Shown here: positions 39,076 to 42,574 of the stretch, piece after piece
Layout: the number at the start of each line of letters is the position of its first letter
How positions within the stretch are numbered: position 1 is the first letter of the stretch
NCBI GenBank assembly: GCA_001780895.1
Contig: MFJJ01000048.1
Location: 1-42,574, forward strand
DNA length: 42,574 bases
Reading direction: 5' to 3'
Origin: Candidatus Gottesmanbacteria bacterium RIFCSPHIGHO2_01_FULL_46_14
Lineage (GTDB): Bacteria; Patescibacteriota; Microgenomatia; UBA10105; UBA927
Program-made: the position numbers and the translations under genes
Notes under the pieces: generated by a model
The model's input: only the letters and a program-made list of their open reading frames with translations
The model's database searches: none
Told to the model about the DNA's origin: nothing

Positions 39076-40172
39076 AAACCCAATTCACGTCTGAGTCGGT
39101 GGCCGCAGGACATCCGGATAAAATCTGTGATCAGATTTCCGATGCGATTGTCGATGCGGCCCTTTCCGTTGATTCAAAATCCCGCGTGGCAATCGAGACC
39201 CTCGTGACGACCAATCGTATCGTTTTGGCAGGAGAAGTCACCTGCAGAAAGTCGCTTGAATACGCGCAAATCGCGCGAAACGTTATCAAGTCATTAGGTT
39301 ATACAAATGGTTTGTATAACTTTTCCTACAAATCCCCAATGTCCATTTATATCCACGAGCAATCGCCGGATATCGCCGCAGGAGTGGACACGGGCGGTGC
39401 CGGCGATCAGGGTATGATGTTTGGCTACGCCTGCCGAGAAACTCCCGAGTTCATGCCGTTGCCGATTATATTGGCACACCGGTTGGTCGAGCGTATGGAC
39501 CACGTGCGTGAACAAAATATCCTTCCATATCTTCGCCCCGACGGCAAAAGCGAGGTAAAAGTTGCCTACAAAAACGGCAAGCCCATTGCAGTTGAACATA
39601 TTGTTCTTGCCGTACCACATGACCCGAAAAAAACTAATAGTCAGGTAAAAAGGGATTTAATTAAAAATGTAATTCGTCCTGTACTTGAGTCATACGAATA
39701 CAGTCTCCCGAAAAATGTCGTCCTCAATGGGACCGGAAAATGGGAGATTGGCGGCCCGGCATCAGACACGGGAGTCACCGGGCGCAAGATCATTGTGGAC
39801 ACCTATGGCGCGTACGCGCGCCACGGTGGCGGGTGCTTCTCCGGCAAGGATCCCACGAAGGTAGACCGAAGCGCAGCCTACGCGTGTCGGTACATCGCCA
39901 AAAACATCGTTGCCGCGGGCCTGACAGATCGCTGTGAGGTGCGGGTTGCCTATGTCATCGGCCACCGGGAACCCATTGCAAAGTCCGTCGAGACCTTCGG
40001 AACGGAGAAAAAATCACAAAAAACCATCGATTCATTTGCATGGAACCTTCTGGACCTTTCCGTGTCCGGAATCCTGTCAGGACTCAATCTTCGGCGTCCG
40101 ATCTACCGGGAGACCGCTCGCTACGGCCACTTCGGGCGCAATGGTTTCCCCTGGGAACTCGTGCTACAATAG
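39072..40172 (+). CDS. metK: S-adenosylmethionine synthetase (start uncertain: ATA 39072 or ATT 39069)
   Basis: (I)KTQFTSESVAAGHPDKICDQISDAIVDA; GAGDQGMMFGYACRETPEFMPLPI; GGGCFSGKDPTKVDRSAAYACRYIAKNIVA. Confidence 0.93.
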   Translation: MKTQFTSESVAAGHPDKICDQISDAIVDAALSVDSKSRVAIETLVTTNRIVLAGEVTCRKSLEYAQIARNVIKSLGYTNGLYNFSYKSPMSIYIHEQSPDIAAGVDTGGAGDQGMMFGYACRETPEFMPLPIILAHRLVERMDHVREQNILPYLRPDGKSEVKVAYKNGKPIAVEHIVLAVPHDPKKTNSQVKRDLIKNVIRPVLESYEYSLPKNVVLNGTGKWEIGGPASDTGVTGRKIIVDTYGAYARHGGGCFSGKDPTKVDRSAAYACRYIAKNIVAAGLTDRCEVRVAYVIGHREPIAKSVETFGTEKKSQKTIDSFAWNLLDLSVSGILSGLNLRRPIYRETARYGHFGRNGFPWELVLQ

Positions 40173-40177
40173 GCACG

Positions 40178-41332
40178 ATGATTGATCACCGGCCGCTTGC
40201 AGATATCCTGCGCCCCCAGTCGCTTGATGACGTCGTCGGGCAGGAGCACCTTGTTGGGAAAGGCGGGATTCTGCGAAAACTTTTGGCATCAGGATTTCTC
40301 CCCTCGGTTGTTTTTTGGGGACCGCCGGGATCGGGCAAAACCACACTCGCGCAGCTTTTAGCAAATCTCACGAATTCCCACTTTGTCCATAAATCAGCAG
40401 TGACTGCAACACTTGCTGACGTGCGGGCTGTTATAGCGGAAGCTGAAAATTTCAGCGAGCGCACGATTCTTTTTATCGATGAAATTCATCGGTTTAATAA
40501 AGCACAGCAGGATGCGCTCCTTCCTCATGTCGAGCACGGAACGGTTATTTTTATCGGCGCGACGACTGAAAACCCTTCATTTGAGATTATCTCGCCGCTT
40601 CTTTCCCGTTGCCGTGTATTTGTGTTAAAACAATTAGAAGATAAAGATTTGGATAAAATAATTGATCGAGGACTTTTATACCTCAAAAGGAAAATTTCAG
40701 ACGATAGTAGAGCATTTCTCAAAGAAATCGCCAATGGCGATGCACGAGCGCTTTTAACAATACTTGAAATCGCCTCGCAAATCACACGCGACAAAACATT
40801 GAAAGCCGCCAGCATTGAGGAAGCGGCACAACGAAAAATGCTCCAATACGACCGCGCCGGTGATGAGCACTACAACGCCATTAGCGCCTTCATTAAGTCA
40901 ATGCGTGCAAGCGATGTGGATGCGGCTCTCTACTACCTTGCCCGTATGGTTGCATCGGGCGAGGATCCGTTGTTTATTGCCCGGAGAATGGTGGTATTTG
41001 CCTCTGAAGACGTCCAAACGCCCACCGCCCTTGTCGTGAGTAACGCAGTGTTTGCGGCGTGCCAGCACATCGGATATCCGGAGTGTCAGGAAAATTTAGC
41101 GGCAGGGGCAGTATATCTGGCTCAAGCCAAAAAAGACCGGTCCGCATACGATGCGTATATGAGAGCCTTAGATGATGTCCATAAACTCGGCAATCTCCCC
41201 GTACCGCTTCTGATTCGAAACGCACCAACAAAACTCATGAAAGCGGAGGGTTACGGTAAAGGATACGAGGCGTATACTAAAGAGAGTTTGCTACCAGAAA
41301 AGATTAAAGGGAAAATATACATGAGGAGGTGA
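40178..41332 (+). CDS. rarA: Replication-associated recombination protein A (AAA ATPase, RarA/MgsA)
   Basis: PLADILRPQSLDDVVGQEHLVGKGGILRKLL; WGPPGSGKTTLAQLLA; FIDEIHRFNKAQQDALLPHVEHGTVIFIGATTENPSFEI. Confidence 0.96.
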   Translation: MIDHRPLADILRPQSLDDVVGQEHLVGKGGILRKLLASGFLPSVVFWGPPGSGKTTLAQLLANLTNSHFVHKSAVTATLADVRAVIAEAENFSERTILFIDEIHRFNKAQQDALLPHVEHGTVIFIGATTENPSFEIISPLLSRCRVFVLKQLEDKDLDKIIDRGLLYLKRKISDDSRAFLKEIANGDARALLTILEIASQITRDKTLKAASIEEAAQRKMLQYDRAGDEHYNAISAFIKSMRASDVDAALYYLARMVASGEDPLFIARRMVVFASEDVQTPTALVVSNAVFAACQHIGYPECQENLAAGAVYLAQAKKDRSAYDAYMRALDDVHKLGNLPVPLLIRNAPTKLMKAEGYGKGYEAYTKESLLPEKIKGKIYMRR

Positions 41333-41337
41333 TGAGT

Positions 41338-41592
41338 ATGGACGTTCAAATTGGTAAAATCACGCATTTTTACGATAAGATCGGCGTTGCGGTCGTAGAA
41401 GTGACGAACCAGAGCCTGAGAGTAGGGAACAAGATTAAGATCTCGGGTCATGACAATGAATTTAATCAAATAATAGAGTCGCTTCAGGTGGAACATACGC
41501 AGGTGGCCAAGGTGAAACCCGGAGAGTCCTGCGGGGTAAAAGTCGACCAACCCGTCAGAGCCGGTGACGTATTATTTTTGGTTACAAAATAA
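41338..41592 (+). CDS. EF-Tu domain-II-like small protein (translation elongation factor-like)
   Basis: VQIGKITHFYDKIGVAVVEVTNQSLRVGNKIKISGHDNEFNQIIESLQVEHTQVAKVKPGESCGVKVDQPVRAGDVLFLV; AGGAGG 8 nt upstream. Confidence 0.85.
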   Translation: MDVQIGKITHFYDKIGVAVVEVTNQSLRVGNKIKISGHDNEFNQIIESLQVEHTQVAKVKPGESCGVKVDQPVRAGDVLFLVTK

Positions 41593-41596
41593 ACGC

Positions 41597-41971
41597 ATGG
41601 ATATTGAGCTCGCGCCAGACATACAAACCATAATCAAAAAAGTTTTGCCGCATTTGCCGTTTGACTACATAAACGAATCGCGCATCGTTTGCATGCGTAG
41701 TTTTAAGGCAACGAGCCGGGCACGAGCCAGAATTTGGAGTTTTCCCAAGATCTGGCAAATGGCATTGAATAAACCCGCCCACTACGTCATCGAAGTATTG
41801 TCCCAACATTTCGACCATCTATCCGATGACAACAAAACACGTGTGATTATTCACGAACTCATGCATATCCCCAAAAATTTCTCCGGGGCACTTGTCCCCC
41901 ACCGGGGAAGACACAAACGCATTGACCACCGGACCGTTGAACAGCTATTTCAAATGTATAAAAAACGATGA
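41597..41971 (+). CDS. Putative small metallopeptidase
   Basis: KTRVIIHELMHIPKNFSGALVPHRGRHKRI: HELMH motif with downstream His. Confidence 0.8.
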   Translation: MDIELAPDIQTIIKKVLPHLPFDYINESRIVCMRSFKATSRARARIWSFPKIWQMALNKPAHYVIEVLSQHFDHLSDDNKTRVIIHELMHIPKNFSGALVPHRGRHKRIDHRTVEQLFQMYKKR

Positions 41972-42574
41972 TTATCTTACTCCATGGCGACGACACCGTG
42001 TCTTCCCGAAACGAATTGCACAGATTAAAGGCAGGACGCGAAGTTCGGCAACTCGATGGCAGGGGACTGACGGATACCGCACTCACCCAGGCGCTCGAGT
42101 CTGGCTCGATGTTTGGTGACGATATTCTCGTCATCGTGGAAAACCTGTTTGGCAAGTTAGGGAAAAAACAGAAGTTAATTGCGAGATTAGCTGAAATCAT
42201 CAAGAAATCTCCCGCCGATGTCATAGTCTGGGAAGACAAAGAGGTCGGTGTAACGGTTACGAAAAGCCTCGGTAGCGCAAACGTCCAGTTATTTAAAACA
42301 CCCATTTCTTTATTTCAATTTCTTGATGGTCTTACACCCGGTCATACAAAAAATTCTCTCCTGCTCTTCCAAAAAACCCTGCAAACTCACGCACCGGAAC
42401 TTATTTTTAGCATGATCGTCCGCCGCATTCGCCAGCTTATCCAAGTTGCCGATGGGGTGACACCCGAGGAACTGGCGAGTTGGCAGGTTTCCCGTTTGAC
42501 AAGCCAAGCCCGCTCATTTACGATTGATAGGTTGGTAGAGCTCTATAGAAAGCTTTTGGATATGGAATACTCCA
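41968..42574 (+). CDS. DNA polymerase III delta subunit-like protein, 3' end outside window
   Basis: MIILLHGDDTVSSRNELHRLKAGREVRQLDGRGL..ALESGSMFGDDILVIVENLFG...VIVWEDKEV: HolA-like N-terminal architecture; frame open to window end. Confidence 0.72.
   Translation, partial: MIILLHGDDTVSSRNELHRLKAGREVRQLDGRGLTDTALTQALESGSMFGDDILVIVENLFGKLGKKQKLIARLAEIIKKSPADVIVWEDKEVGVTVTKSLGSANVQLFKTPISLFQFLDGLTPGHTKNSLLLFQKTLQTHAPELIFSMIVRRIRQLIQVADGVTPEELASWQVSRLTSQARSFTIDRLVELYRKLLDMEYS

Noticed and set aside
39099-40172. metK starting at GTG 39099
   Set aside because: Would delete conserved KTQFTSES; upstream in-frame codons encode the expected N-terminus.

Overview
The window reads as a compact, operon-dense bacterial chromosome segment. 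Gene content and style suggest a Candidate Phyla Radiation (Microgenomates-like) genome; this is inference, not tested. Ordinary backbone: polX, lemA/htpX, murT/gatD, gatCAB, dnaE, a complete F1Fo ATP synthase operon, upp, pyrG/purB/purA/guaB, rplS, dinB, metK, rarA, a partial holA-like gene, four tRNAs (Gly, Asp, Lys, Glu) and a SAM-I-clan riboswitch with terminator upstream of metK. The main unusual signals are: (1) three copies of a bipartite palindromic element (TGTCATyCCGG...CCGGGATGACA). One carries a GIY-YIG nuclease gene, one (69 bp) is inserted in frame in murT, and one lies between gatC and gatA. (2) A Y1/RAYT-type transposase bracketed by GGCAGGGTTCCACCCTG palindromes and sitting directly beside a diverged remnant of the dnaE 5' end. 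(3) A DUF6922-like/AbiEii-like toxin-antitoxin pair inserted between a diverged remnant of the upp 5' end and intact upp, the same architecture as at dnaE. (4) A perfect 16-bp palindrome in frame in atpB, encoding PAGRQ. (5) Recurrent -10 boxes 5-9 nt upstream of start codons, suggesting leaderless mRNAs. (6) A tRNA-Asp whose 3' end lies 1 nt from the polX ATG. (7) metK without a canonical start codon at the expected N-terminus. All calls come from reading the sequence and supplied translations; no database searches were run.
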